Part shown: positions 1-7,769 of the stretch, one piece after another
How the letters are laid out: every line of letters starts with the position of its first letter
How positions within the stretch are numbered: position 1 is the stretch's first letter
Origin: Anaerolineae bacterium
Lineage (GTDB): Bacteria > Chloroflexota > Anaerolineae > Epilineales > JAHCIE01
Assembly: GCA_026129385.1 (NCBI GenBank)
Contig: JAHCIE010000049.1
Location: forward strand, 1 to 14,739
Length of the DNA: 14,739 nt
Direction of reading: 5' to 3'
Position numbers and translations under genes: made by a program
Notes under the pieces: model-generated
The model's input: only the letters and a program-made list of their open reading frames with translations
Told to the model about the DNA's origin: nothing
Database searches by the model: none

Positions 1-2396
1 GGCGTCATGTAGACGTGATGGACCGAGGGCCACTGCCAGTCGTTGCCGTTACCGGTGCTGTCCGTCAGCGCCCGGGCCCACTCGTGGCCCACCGCCCCCT
101 CGTAGTCCCAGGGTCGGCCATAGACATAGCGCTGCCGCATCACCTCCGACGCGAAAGTGTGAGGGTCGGCCGTCCGCTCTATCACGCGCCACCGCTTGAT
201 CTTGGTCTGGTTGCAATCGCCGCTGTCATTGAGATGGCACGGCAGGTACTCCCCGTAGCTCCAGGTCACCGTGCCGCCCAGGGCCGAGGTGACGGTCTGC
301 ATCTGGAGGCGCTTGGGCTGGCCCGCGACCGTCGTGGGCCAGTAGGTGAACTGGTAGGACGGCGTCGCCCCGTAGCGCGCGCTCGCCGGATAGACACCCT
401 GGCCGTCGGCCTGATCGCCAAAGCCGGTCTCCGTCACCTGGTTCAGCAGGATTTTGTCCAACCCCTGCCGCTCGTAGAGCTTGATATCCCCGTCGCTCTC
501 TTCCCTCTCGTCGTCCCAGACGGGCTGGGTCACCTGGTAGCCGAACTGGTAGCGGCGGAAGGGGTAGTTGACGCCATCCACCCGCACGTAGCTGATAATG
601 TCGTCCAGCTTGTAGCGCTGGGTGTAGCGGTACTGGGAGTTGTCGCCCGTGAAGTCCGAGCGGTTCTGAGTCGTCCAGGTGCTGACGCCGTTGGTCCAGC
701 CACAACTGTAGCGCGGGTTGACGTTGCAGCCTGACCACAGCGCCTCGTTGAAGCGCACCTCGCGGTGGTAGACCCCCGCCCCCAGGCCGCCGGCGTTTTC
801 ATTGTAGGTATAGCGGATACGGGCCGGGTAGGCCGCCCGCGTGTACATCCGATCACTTCCACTGTCCAGGCTGCTCTTGTCATTGTCCTCGAAGTAGTCG
901 ATCTCCATGCGGTTGCCAAAGGGATCCTGGACCAGGTCCAGCGACAAGGCCCACGCCTCGTGGTAGTAGTCGTTGGGGTACTGGTGCGCGCCCCGCATGT
1001 GCTCGGAGTTCTCCGTCCAGCCGAAGCGATAGTACGTCCCGCTCTTGTCCCACACCTCGAAGTACATGTGATGGGCGTTGGGCACCCGGTTGTTGTAGGT
1101 CTGCAAGTCAAGGCGGCGCACGATCTTCATGAAGCTGGCGCGCTTGGTCTCGAAGGTCAGCCAATCGGCCCGCGCGTTGTCGCAGTCGCCCCCGACGCAC
1201 TTGAGGCTTTCCTGCACCCCATTGAGTTCCAGGGTATAGGTCGGTACGGGACAGGTGCCGTCAGACTCATCGTTGTGATCACAGCTGGCGTAGGCCGGGT
1301 TGATCTTGGAGGTAATCTGGCCCAGACCCAGGTTCCATCCCAACCCAACCCAGTTAGCCTGGGAGCCGGAGGACTTGTTCTCGTCCCAGCCGGGGCCTTT
1401 CCACATCGCGTAGTCCATCCCGTCAGGGACAGTGCTCGAGTAGGTCAGGGCCAGCTTGGGGGCGAGGCCGTGGGTTCCCTGGGGAACCTCGATGGGGATC
1501 GTGAACGACGCCGCGCCCGAGAACAGGTCGGTGTCGGCCACGTCCATCAGGGGCGAGGGCTGCCAGTCGGCCCCGACGTCCTGGGCCAGGGCCAGGGCCG
1601 AGAAGTCGCTGACATCGCCGATGAGGAAGACGCCCTGGCGGCGCGTGGGCAGGCGGTCCCACTGGTCGGTGGCCGCGTCATAGTGGACCAGGACCAGGGC
1701 ATCGGGCTGAGCCAGTCGGCGGCCCAGGCCGCCGAGGTCGATACGCACTTCGGCCGGGCGGTCGAGGTGATGGGCGGGCTGCCCGTCGGTCTCATCCGTC
1801 AGGTCGAGACTGAAGAACGCCTCGGGCAGCAGGCCGCTGGGCAGGACGCGGTACGTGGTATCGGTGTACAGGTCCAGCCGCAAAGGCCGCCCAGAGGCAT
1901 TCCCCGGCAGGCTGACGTCGACCGGCCCCGAGACGACCCGGCCGCCACTGCCCGGTGCGTGACGGCCCTGAGCGCGGGCCAGGCGGGTGAGGCGATTGAG
2001 CTGGCCGGGCGGGTAGGTCGGCGGGAGGTCGGGCGTCACCGGCGGTGGGGCGGGAGGCTGGATGGTCGGCAGAACCGGTGGGCCCATCACGGGCAACAAG
2101 GTGACAACCGGCGTTGGCGAAGGCGAGGGCAGGGTGGCCGTCGGCCAGGGCGTCGGCGGCGGGACGGTCGTCACGGGGAAGGGGTACGCCGGCAGCGTGG
2201 GGGCGGGTGTCTCGCTGACCGCGGGCGGCAAGGTGGGCAGGGGCGTTAGGGTCGCGCCCGGCGCGACGGCCGTCGCCGCGCTCGTCGTCGCGCCTGTCTG
2301 CGCTGAGACCAGGGCGCTGGAAAGGAGAATCACAGCCAACACGAAGCCCAGGCCCAGGGCGGTCCTGGCCAAGACGGAATAAGAATAGCGAGACAT
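1..2396 (-). CDS. Secreted RHS/SpvB-like (YD-repeat family) protein, 3' end outside the window
   Basis: Seen: an uninterrupted frame of 798 codons runs from ATG at 2396 off the window edge. GGAG lies 6 nt upstream of the ATG. Residues 1-32 form a signal peptide (basic start, hydrophobic core, cleavage likely after ALVSA). Residues about 33-135 are Pro/Thr-rich and look like an extracellular linker. Residues 293-321 carry the RHS/SpvB entry motif (SGAASFTIPIEVPQG, then ALTYSS). Downstream is Tyr/Trp/Gly-rich beta sequence such as VGLGWNLGLGQI. Four close Cys pairs occur (372/382, 400/405, 557/565, 720/728), fitting disulfides in an exported protein. Known: SpvB/TcdB/RHS proteins build a beta shell that often encloses a variable C-terminal toxin. 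Inferred: exported or surface RHS protein; any toxin domain would lie beyond position 1. It is transcribed away from the replication block. No YD repeats are visible yet, so the exact subfamily is open. Confidence 0.86.
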   Translation of the reverse strand, partial: MSRYSYSVLARTALGLGFVLAVILLSSALVSAQTGATTSAATAVAPGATLTPLPTLPPAVSETPAPTLPAYPFPVTTVPPPTPWPTATLPSPSPTPVVTLLPVMGPPVLPTIQPPAPPPVTPDLPPTYPPGQLNRLTRLARAQGRHAPGSGGRVVSGPVDVSLPGNASGRPLRLDLYTDTTYRVLPSGLLPEAFFSLDLTDETDGQPAHHLDRPAEVRIDLGGLGRRLAQPDALVLVHYDAATDQWDRLPTRRQGVFLIGDVSDFSALALAQDVGADWQPSPLMDVADTDLFSGAASFTIPIEVPQGTHGLAPKLALTYSSTVPDGMDYAMWKGPGWDENKSSGSQANWVGLGWNLGLGQITSKINPAYASCDHNDESDGTCPVPTYTLELNGVQESLKCVGGDCDNARADWLTFETKRASFMKIVRRLDLQTYNNRVPNAHHMYFEVWDKSGTYYRFGWTENSEHMRGAHQYPNDYYHEAWALSLDLVQDPFGNRMEIDYFEDNDKSSLDSGSDRMYTRAAYPARIRYTYNENAGGLGAGVYHREVRFNEALWSGCNVNPRYSCGWTNGVSTWTTQNRSDFTGDNSQYRYTQRYKLDDIISYVRVDGVNYPFRRYQFGYQVTQPVWDDEREESDGDIKLYERQGLDKILLNQVTETGFGDQADGQGVYPASARYGATPSYQFTYWPTTVAGQPKRLQMQTVTSALGGTVTWSYGEYLPCHLNDSGDCNQTKIKRWRVIERTADPHTFASEVMRQRYVYGRPWDYEGAVGHEWARALTDSTGNGNDWQWPSVHHVYMT

Positions 2397-2408
2397 CGAC
2401 GGCTCCAG

Positions 2409-2504
2409 TCTATTGTGGAACGAGCGCGGACGTCGAAAGGCGGAGGCGTGGCGCGAGGCGGAAGGGGAAGAGGTATTGGCAGCGCAACGTCGTTCTACAA
2501 TAGA
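2409..2504. repeat. Inverted repeat upstream of the RHS gene, 14-bp arms
   Basis: The left arm TCTATTGTGGAACG (2409-2422) and the right arm CGTTCTACAATAGA (2491-2504) are inverted copies with one mismatch, separated by 68 bp. The left arm starts only 13 bp upstream of the RHS start codon. The arms could be paired binding sites of a regulator, or remnants of a small element. The spacer is purine-rich and has no gene. Confidence 0.55.
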
Positions 2505-2587
2505 GACGAATAAGGTCGCACCAAAGTAACGGTTAGGGTGACCGATTTTGGCGAAGTTGACACAAAATCCTTGTCATGGTCAAACAG

Positions 2588-2654
2588 TTCGGGATGCGAG
2601 CAGTGCGCATCCGAAAAGTGTCCGAAAAGTACCCGAAACGGAACCGAAAAGTGT
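2588..2654. repeat. Four tandem 11-bp repeats fused to a dyad (iteron- or operator-like)
   Basis: Four head-to-tail 11-bp units are seen: CCGAAAAGTGT (2611-2621), CCGAAAAGTAC (2622-2632), CCGAAACGGAA (2633-2643, the diverged copy) and CCGAAAAGTGT (2644-2654). The first unit is also the right arm of a dyad: TTCGGGATGCG (2588-2598) faces CGCATCCGAA (2606-2615) with one bulged base. An 11-bp period places each copy on about the same face of the helix, as expected for cooperative protein binding. The site lies just after the A/T-richer stretch and about 450 bp upstream of the first gene of the replication block. It could be replication iterons or a multi-copy operator. Plasmid iterons are usually longer, near 20 bp, which favours caution. 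Confidence 0.75.
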
Positions 2655-2662
2655 CTCACGCC

Positions 2663-2671
2663 TGGTACACT
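2663..2671 (+). promoter_or_regulatory. Possible extended -10 promoter element
   Basis: TGG followed by TACACT resembles an extended -10 box (TGN plus a TATAAT-like hexamer). It starts 9 bp after the last 11-bp repeat, so a protein on the array would cover the -35 region. No good -35 hexamer is visible. A rightward transcript from here would have a leader of about 430 nt before the gene at 3108. This is a pattern call with low certainty. Confidence 0.25.
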
Positions 2672-2692
2672 GGAGACCACTCTACCGTTGTG

Positions 2693-2730
2693 TCGGCTTC
2701 CCTGTAAAGCCGATGGGGATGGTCCTCCCC
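2693..2730 (+). other. Two tandem short hairpins
   Basis: The first hairpin pairs TCGGCTT (2693-2699) with AAGCCGA (2707-2713) across a 7-nt loop, without mismatches. The second pairs GGGGA (2715-2719) with TCCCC (2726-2730) across a 6-nt loop. Neither is followed by a T-run on the plus strand, so a simple intrinsic terminator is not supported. They could structure an RNA leader or form part of an origin. Confidence 0.4.
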
Positions 2731-3010
2731 GGGCGTCGTGGGATTCGTGGCTGATCGAGACACCTCTCAGCCCGTGAGCGTGCTCTCCCACCCACCCCTC
2801 AAGCGACCGACGGCCAGGCTCGACCGCGACCGACCTGGATTCCCAACGAGCTTGCTCTCCAGGACAGGCGAAACGAGCCGCTCGGTGGTGTGAATGATGG
2901 ATTAACCTGCGGCAGGGCGACGTGCGCCTGACCGACGGCAGTCTGTTGTCTCACGATTGATTGCTATCTCCCATGCGACGCGCCTAACTGAATAACGGTG
3001 CGACCGGGTG

Positions 3011-3077
3011 AGGCGACGTCGCCTTGCCACCGGCCTGCCCGTCCCTGGCCGTCACGATGCCGAGCGCCCTGCTCGGC
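3011..3077. repeat. Perfect 14-bp palindrome and a 7-bp stem-loop upstream of the first block gene
   Basis: AGGCGACGTCGCCT (3011-3024) is a perfect palindrome. GCCGAGC (3059-3065) and GCTCGGC (3071-3077) form a 7-bp stem with a 5-nt loop. Both lie within 100 bp of the gene at 3108. They may be an operator or leader structure. Chance palindromes are common in GC-rich DNA, so the support is modest. Confidence 0.35.
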
Positions 3078-3107
3078 GTTCGCCATTTCACCCCCAGGAG
3101 GTGACCT

Positions 3108-3677
3108 ATGCGTGACCGGCTCCATCATCGGCTCCAGGTGTACGTGCGCTGGCTCCGGCGTGTCGCTCGGCGCGGCATCGCGGCCGCGAGGCGCGGGTGG
3201 CAGCGCGTCCACCAACGGTGTCGCCGCATCCCTATCGAGGTACTCGTCGCCGACCGCGCGCGGCGACGAGCGGTCGAGCGGGACCTGCGGGCGGGCCTGA
3301 AGCGGCTGCGGCGGGCGCTGGGCGTCGCGCTGCCCCAGGATACGGCCATCATCGTCCAGCACGTCATCGCGACGGAGCGGCAGGTGGCGGGCTGCTACCA
3401 GGTGGGGCAGCGGTCCGACGGCGGCCACTTCGCCCTCATTCGCCTCGCCCTCCAGGTCAACGGGCGCGCGTTGGCCCGCGACGAGCTGCTGGCGGCGCTG
3501 GCCGAGCAGTGCATCGGCATCGCCACCCAGCAGAGCGGCGCGCTCAGCGTCGTCATCCCCATCGATCTGGAGCCGCCGCGGCCGGCTGACGACCACCGCC
3601 TGTCCGCGCCGCGCCATGACCCCCTCGCGCCGTCCAGCAACGGTCGGCAAGCGACCGCGCCCCGACCATCGGCGTGA
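3108..3677 (+). CDS. Unknown 189-aa basic protein, first gene of the replication block
   Basis: I do not recognise a family. Seen: a near-perfect ribosome binding site (AGGAGG at 3096-3101) 6 nt before ATG supports both the gene and its start. Residues 1-45 are very rich in Arg and probably contact nucleic acid or form a helix. Residues about 45-145 have the alternating pattern of a compact alpha/beta domain, including VLVADRARRRAVERDL, QDTAIIVQHVI and LSVVIPIDLE near the end. Residues from about 148 are a Pro/Ser/Arg-rich, probably disordered tail. There is no signal peptide or membrane segment. The next gene starts 32 bp after its stop, so the two are probably co-transcribed. Its position between the repeat array and the helicase and primase genes makes a role in replication or regulation of the element possible, but nothing in the sequence proves it. 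Confidence 0.7.
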   Translation: MRDRLHHRLQVYVRWLRRVARRGIAAARRGWQRVHQRCRRIPIEVLVADRARRRAVERDLRAGLKRLRRALGVALPQDTAIIVQHVIATERQVAGCYQVGQRSDGGHFALIRLALQVNGRALARDELLAALAEQCIGIATQQSGALSVVIPIDLEPPRPADDHRLSAPRHDPLAPSSNGRQATAPRPSA

Positions 3678-3709
3678 CCCCGTTCCACATCACCAGAAAG
3701 AGGTGTGCC

Positions 3710-4729
3710 ATGTCCCAACGTATCGTCGTCAAGAGCTTCACCGACCTGGCGCTCGTGCTCAAGCTGGAGGACCTGCCGGCTGAGCCGAGCGCGGAGGCTC
3801 CCGCCACCGCCACTGTCACCGCAACCCAGGATGAGCCGCCCGACCTGGCGCAGCTGCTGGCGGACCTGGAGGCGGCGGGCGCGACCCTGGCCGAGATGAC
3901 CCGCTGTGACGAGGCGCGCCGCGTCCAGGCGCGGCGTGACCTGGACGCCTACGATGCCGTGGCGGCGTCCCAGCGCGAGGCCGAGCAGGCGCGGGACCGC
4001 GCCCAACAGGTGCGCGAGCAGGCGGAGGCGCTAGCGCAGACCGGCTTCACCGAGGAGGTCCAGACGACGGCGGCACGCATCGAGGAGACGGCGCGCCGCG
4101 CGGAGACCACCGCGACGGCGATGGCTGAGCAGCGGCGACTGGAGGCCGAACGGCTGGCGGACCAGCCCGACATCCAGCGGCTGCTGGCCGAGCGCCGCCA
4201 GCACGAGGAAGCGGAGCAGGCGCGGCGGGGCGGAGGTCGAGCGGGCCCGGCCGCGTGGCCGAGGCGGCAGCGGCTGGGTGCCGCACCCAGGCGGGCCTGC
4301 CGAGGCCCAGGCTGCCCTCTGACGCGCTGCCTCGATGCGCCGACCACCCTGACGTGCAAGACCTACGGCGTCGGCTCGCCCAGCGGGAGTTTGCGGCGCG
4401 GGTGACGCTCGTCGAGGACACCCTCTGGCAAGCGCGCCGCGCCTTCCGCCACGACCCGGCGAGGTCGTCGCCGACCTGGAGGTCGACCCGACGACCCGCC
4501 CTCGACCCCGGCCCGCCAGGTGGCGCGGGCCTGCCTGCGTCTCTGCCGTGACCGGGGCATCGTCCAGCCGCTGCGCTATGCCCCTCGCCCCGGCCGGGGC
4601 GTCGTCATCGCCCGCTCGCACACCAGCGGCTACTTCGTCGTTGTCAGCGCGCTGGGCATGGGCGACGGCTGGCGGGTGGGCGCGGCGGTCAGTGAGCGGG
4701 TGGTCCGATGCGCGCGCCCGCTGCATTAG
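3710..4729 (+). pseudogene. Coiled-coil gene broken by several frameshifts
   Basis: Seen: ATG at 3710 has AGAGGTG just upstream, a better start than the GTG at 3674. Residues about 60-175 are a long Glu/Arg/Ala-rich coiled coil. Coherent protein sequence leaves this frame near 4228, in a run of G residues (cggcggggcgg). Family-like text then reappears in other frames: about 4330-4455 (VQDLRRRLAQREFAARVTLVEDTLWQARRAFRHDP region), about 4458-4490 (GEVVADLEVDPTTRP), and back in the first frame about 4510-4729 (QVARACLRLCRDRGIVQPLRY), ending at TAG. At least three indels are needed; their net effect restores the frame. All neighbouring genes are intact. It is either a decaying gene or a stretch of sequencing errors in GC-rich DNA. 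Read through, it would encode about 340 residues: a coiled coil plus a small beta-rich C-terminal domain (VVIARSHTSGYFVVVSA). No function is recognised. Confidence 0.6.
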
Positions 4730-4738
4730 CGGTCGGAT

Positions 4739-6607
4739 GTGCTCGACCTCTCGCGCCTCAGCCTGGAGCAACGCCAGGCCGTTCTGGCGGGGGATGGACC
4801 GCTGCTGATTGTAGCTGGCCCTGGTTCCGGCAAGACGACTGTCCTGGCCGCCCGCATCGCCTACCTCGTCGTCGGGAGGCACATCCCGCCCACCAGCATC
4901 CTCGCCATCGCCTTCGCCACTAAAGCCGCCCGCGAGCTACGCGCCCGACTGGTTGGCGTCCTGGGGGACGCGGGCCGCGCCGTCGAGGTGACGACCTTCC
5001 ACGCGCTGGGACTACGTATCATCCGCCAGTGGCGCGAGGAGCTTGGCTTCGGGCCTGGCCCGCTCGCGGTATACGACGACCGCGAGGCGCGGGCGCTCCT
5101 GGTGGAGACCGCCACGGCGCTCGGCCTGGACACGACCCGCGAGACGGTTCCGCAGCTGGTCGCCACCCTGACCCGCCACCGGCTGCGCGGCGAGCCACCC
5201 AAAGACGCTGACCCCCTCCACCCCCTGGCCGAGGCCTACGAGACTGCCCTGCGGCGGCGCTGCGCCGTCGACTTCCCGGCCATGCTTACCCTCCCCCTGC
5301 GACTGTTCGAGACCCACCCCGAGGCGCTGCGCGTCTGCCAGGACGCCTATCGCCACGTCCTGTGTGACGAGTTCCAGGACGTGTGCGCGGCCCAGTACGC
5401 CCTGCTGCGACGGCTCACCGAGGCCCACGGCAACCTCACCGTCGTCGGGGATCCGTGTCAGACGGTGTACGGCTGGCGCGGCGCGGACGTGCGCTTCCTG
5501 CTCCACTTCCAGCGCGACTTTCCGCGGGCGCGGCTCATCCACCTGCACCAGAACTTTCGCGCCACCCGACGCCTGGTCGAGCTGGCCAACGCCCTCGGCG
5601 CTGAGCTGGCCTACGGCCGCCCGCTGCGGAGCGACAATCCCCTCGGCGACAGGGCGCGCCTGTACCTGGCCCGCGACGAGGCGACGGAGGTGGCCTTCGT
5701 CGCCCAGGAGATCGAGCGCCTGCGCGCCGTGGGTGAGGTCGAGCGCCTGGGGGAGGTGGCTGTTCTCTATCGCACCAACCCCCAGGCGCACCGCCTCGGC
5801 GTGGCCCTGCGGCAGCATGGCATCCCCTATTGGGTGCGGGGCCGCGGCGACCTGTTCGCACGCCGCGAGGTCCAGGATGCCCTGGCCTATCTGCGCCTGG
5901 CCTACGACCCGGCCGACACCGCGGCGCTGGCGCGCATCATCAACATCCCGCCTCACCGTCTGAGCCGGCTGGCCGAGCTTGTCTCCCGCCAGCCGACGCC
6001 TGCTCACGACCTTCCCCCACTGGCCCAGCCGCTGGGCCCACGGGCCGTCGCCGACGTCGAGGCGCTCGCCTCGGTCATCGACGAGCTTCACGCCCAGAGC
6101 GCGCGGGGCGGCCCTTACCTGCTCCTGGACGCGGCCCTGGACCGCAGTGGCTATCGCGACTGGCTCGCGGACCAGATGGACGGGGCGCAGCGGCTTGAGC
6201 ATCTCGCCGAGTTGCGGCGGCTATTGGTGACAGTGGACACCAACCAGGCCGACTGGCTGGCCGAGGGCCATCTGAGCGACGACGTCGACACAGCCGACGA
6301 GGCAGACCAGGTGGTGCTGACGACCATCCACGCCGCGAAAGGCGGTGAGTGGCGCGTCGTGTTCGTCGTCGGCGTCGAGGAGGGTCTGCTACCCCACACG
6401 CACGCCCTGGCTCACGACGCTGACATGGACGCGGCGTTGGAAGAGGAGCTGCGGCTGGCCTACGTCGCCGTGACCCGGCCCCGTGAGCGCCTCTACCTGA
6501 CCTGTAGCCGGTGGCGCCAGCGCGGCGACCAGCGCTATAGGTGCCAACCGTCGCGGTTTCTCCACGGCCTGCCCCTCGACTCCTCAGAGGGGAATTCCTC
6601 GCGTTGA
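4739..6607 (+). CDS. SF1A DNA helicase, UvrD/Rep/PcrA-like
   Basis: An ATP-driven 3'-5' DNA helicase by family. Motifs seen in order: Q motif (LEQRQAV, residues 9-15), Walker A GPGSGKT (27-33), motif Ia (AIAFATKAARELRARL), Walker B/II DEFQD (210-214), motif III (GDPCQTVYGWRGAD), motif IV (HQNFR), motif V (TTIHAAKGGEW, His531) and motif VI (YVAVTRPRERL, 575-585). It has 622 residues, somewhat short for UvrD/PcrA (about 720) because it ends soon after motif VI without the usual C-terminal tail. Motif V has Gly where most relatives have Leu (AKGLE). The start is a GTG, the only start in frame after the stop at 4729, and has a weak ribosome binding site, so it may depend on coupling to the broken gene upstream. 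With the primase and SSB genes downstream it probably serves replication of this DNA segment rather than general repair. Confidence 0.93.
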   Translation: MLDLSRLSLEQRQAVLAGDGPLLIVAGPGSGKTTVLAARIAYLVVGRHIPPTSILAIAFATKAARELRARLVGVLGDAGRAVEVTTFHALGLRIIRQWREELGFGPGPLAVYDDREARALLVETATALGLDTTRETVPQLVATLTRHRLRGEPPKDADPLHPLAEAYETALRRRCAVDFPAMLTLPLRLFETHPEALRVCQDAYRHVLCDEFQDVCAAQYALLRRLTEAHGNLTVVGDPCQTVYGWRGADVRFLLHFQRDFPRARLIHLHQNFRATRRLVELANALGAELAYGRPLRSDNPLGDRARLYLARDEATEVAFVAQEIERLRAVGEVERLGEVAVLYRTNPQAHRLGVALRQHGIPYWVRGRGDLFARREVQDALAYLRLAYDPADTAALARIINIPPHRLSRLAELVSRQPTPAHDLPPLAQPLGPRAVADVEALASVIDELHAQSARGGPYLLLDAALDRSGYRDWLADQMDGAQRLEHLAELRRLLVTVDTNQADWLAEGHLSDDVDTADEADQVVLTTIHAAKGGEWRVVFVVGVEEGLLPHTHALAHDADMDAALEEELRLAYVAVTRPRERLYLTCSRWRQRGDQRYRCQPSRFLHGLPLDSSEGNSSR

Positions 6608-6626
6608 GGGATGAACGGAGGTGGCC

Positions 6627-7769
6627 ATGCCTCACATCGATACCGACCGCTTGAAGCGCGACTGCCCGCTCCTCGACGTCGTGGCGAGCTACGGCATCCC
6701 GCTCCGCCAGAGTGGCCAGACCTGGGTAGGGCGCTGCCCTTTCCACCCCGACGGCGGCCGTCCCAACTTCCACGTCTATGCGCGGACGAACAGCTGGTTC
6801 TGCTTCCGCTGCGGCGTCGGCGGCGACGTGATTCGCTTCGTCCAGAAGATGGACGGCGTCAACTTCCGCCAGGCCGTCGAGCGGCTGCAGGGCGGATCGT
6901 TACGCGGCGGCGCTGCCCACCCCTGCGCCTCTCTGCGCCGAGCCATCCCCACGCCTGCCCGGGAGTGGGGAGCCAGTGAGCGCGCCTGCCTGGCCGCTGC
7001 CGTCGAGCTCTACAGCAACCGCCTGTTCTCGGACCCGGCCGCGCTCGACTACGTGCAGCGCCGCGGCTTGCGCCGCTCGACCCTCGAGCAGTGCCGCGTG
7101 GGCTACGCGCGGGGCGACGAGCTGGTGGCATACCTGCGCTGGCGTCGGCTGCCCGTGCAGGCGGCGGTGCGGGTGGGCCTGCTGACGCCCGGCGGCCGCG
7201 AGTTTCTCGCCGGGCGAATCGTCGTGCCCGAGGTGCGAGGGGGTCAGCCGATCTGGCTCATCGGTCGCACGATGGACCTGGACTCGCGAGCGCCCCGCTA
7301 TCTGGCGCTGCCGGGCCTCAAGCCGCTGCTCGGCTGGGAAAGCGCCCGCCGCTCGCCGTGGGTCATCGTCACCGAAGGCCCCTTCGACTGGCTCACCCTG
7401 CGCCAGTGGAACCTGCCCGCGCTGGCCCTCATCGGCACCCACGCGCGGGCCGAGGCCCTGCGGGCCTTGCGCCGCTTCGAGCGGGTCTACCTGGCCCTGG
7501 ACAACGACGACGCGGGCGCGGCTGCCACCGAAGAACTCCTCCGGACACTCGGGCCATGCGCCGTCCCGCTCGCCCTGCGAGATGTGAAGGACGTGGCGGA
7601 TCTGGCGGCGGCCCCCCACGGCCGGCGGGCGTTCATGCGAGTCCTGCGGCGGGCCATGCGAGCATCACCGCATTGTACCGGACGCTCCGAAGAGAGCAAC
7701 AACGCGAAGGAGGCAACCTATGTCGTTCTCAGTGAATCGAGCCGAGTTGATCGGCCGGCTGGGTCGTGA
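6627..7769 (+). CDS. DnaG-type primase, CHC2 zinc finger plus Toprim, no helicase domain
   Basis: It makes RNA primers at replication forks. Seen: a CHC2 zinc-binding site C37-x2-H40-x18-C59-x2-C62 (CPFHPD, then WFCFRCGVGGD), followed by the Toprim core with EGPFD (Glu250, Asp254) and DNDDAG (Asp292, Asp294). It has 380 residues, shorter than chromosomal DnaG (about 600) and lacking a C-terminal helicase-binding domain. This form is usual in plasmid, phage and integrative-element primases. ATG at 6627 is preferred over GTG at 6621 because GGAGGT ends 4 nt before it. The gene starts 19 bp after the helicase stop. Its last 50 bases overlap the SSB gene in another frame, and its final 25 or so residues look like unstructured read-through. 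Confidence 0.9.
   Translation: MPHIDTDRLKRDCPLLDVVASYGIPLRQSGQTWVGRCPFHPDGGRPNFHVYARTNSWFCFRCGVGGDVIRFVQKMDGVNFRQAVERLQGGSLRGGAAHPCASLRRAIPTPAREWGASERACLAAAVELYSNRLFSDPAALDYVQRRGLRRSTLEQCRVGYARGDELVAYLRWRRLPVQAAVRVGLLTPGGREFLAGRIVVPEVRGGQPIWLIGRTMDLDSRAPRYLALPGLKPLLGWESARRSPWVIVTEGPFDWLTLRQWNLPALALIGTHARAEALRALRRFERVYLALDNDDAGAAATEELLRTLGPCAVPLALRDVKDVADLAAAPHGRRAFMRVLRRAMRASPHCTGRSEESNNAKEATYVVLSESSRVDRPAGS

Larger units (their letters stand above)
2397..3107. other. Divergent intergenic region with repeats and hairpins, no supported gene
   Basis: This 711-bp gap separates the minus-strand RHS gene from the plus-strand replication block. Short open frames occur at 2495-2791 on the minus strand and 2538-2777 on the plus strand, but they overlap each other and the repeats, have no convincing ribosome binding site, and resemble nothing I recognise. 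The stretch 2505-2590 is clearly richer in A/T than the neighbouring genes. It is followed by an 11-bp repeat array, tandem hairpins at 2693-2730, and further dyads near 3011 and 3059. A 13-bp near-repeat (GAGCGTGCTCTCC at 2776, GAGCTTGCTCTCC at 2848) is also present. The layout fits an origin or a shared control region; no function is proven. Confidence 0.6.

Noticed and set aside
765..2249. A 494-codon open frame on the plus strand, and a 239-codon one at 15-734
   Set aside because: They lie opposite the RHS gene, whose frame has a signal peptide, ribosome binding site and family motifs. The plus-strand translations are low-complexity Val/Gly/Arg text typical of antisense frames in GC-rich DNA.
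2557..2562. TTGACA as a -35 promoter box
   Set aside because: No acceptable -10 hexamer is found 16-18 bp downstream, so a sigma70 promoter here is not supported.
2501..2600. DnaA boxes in the A/T-richer stretch
   Set aside because: No close match to TTATCCACA was found on either strand, so an origin call rests only on the repeats and context.
2611..2654. A CRISPR array
   Set aside because: The repeats are 11 bp and directly adjacent, with no spacers, and no cas genes are present.
4520..4729. An independent 69-aa gene starting at GTG
   Set aside because: Its protein text continues the family-like sequence upstream in other frames and has no good ribosome binding site. It is better read as the 3' end of the frameshifted gene.
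5012..6202. A 396-codon minus-strand open frame
   Set aside because: It is opposite the helicase gene, whose motifs I to VI are all in the plus frame. The antisense product resembles nothing.
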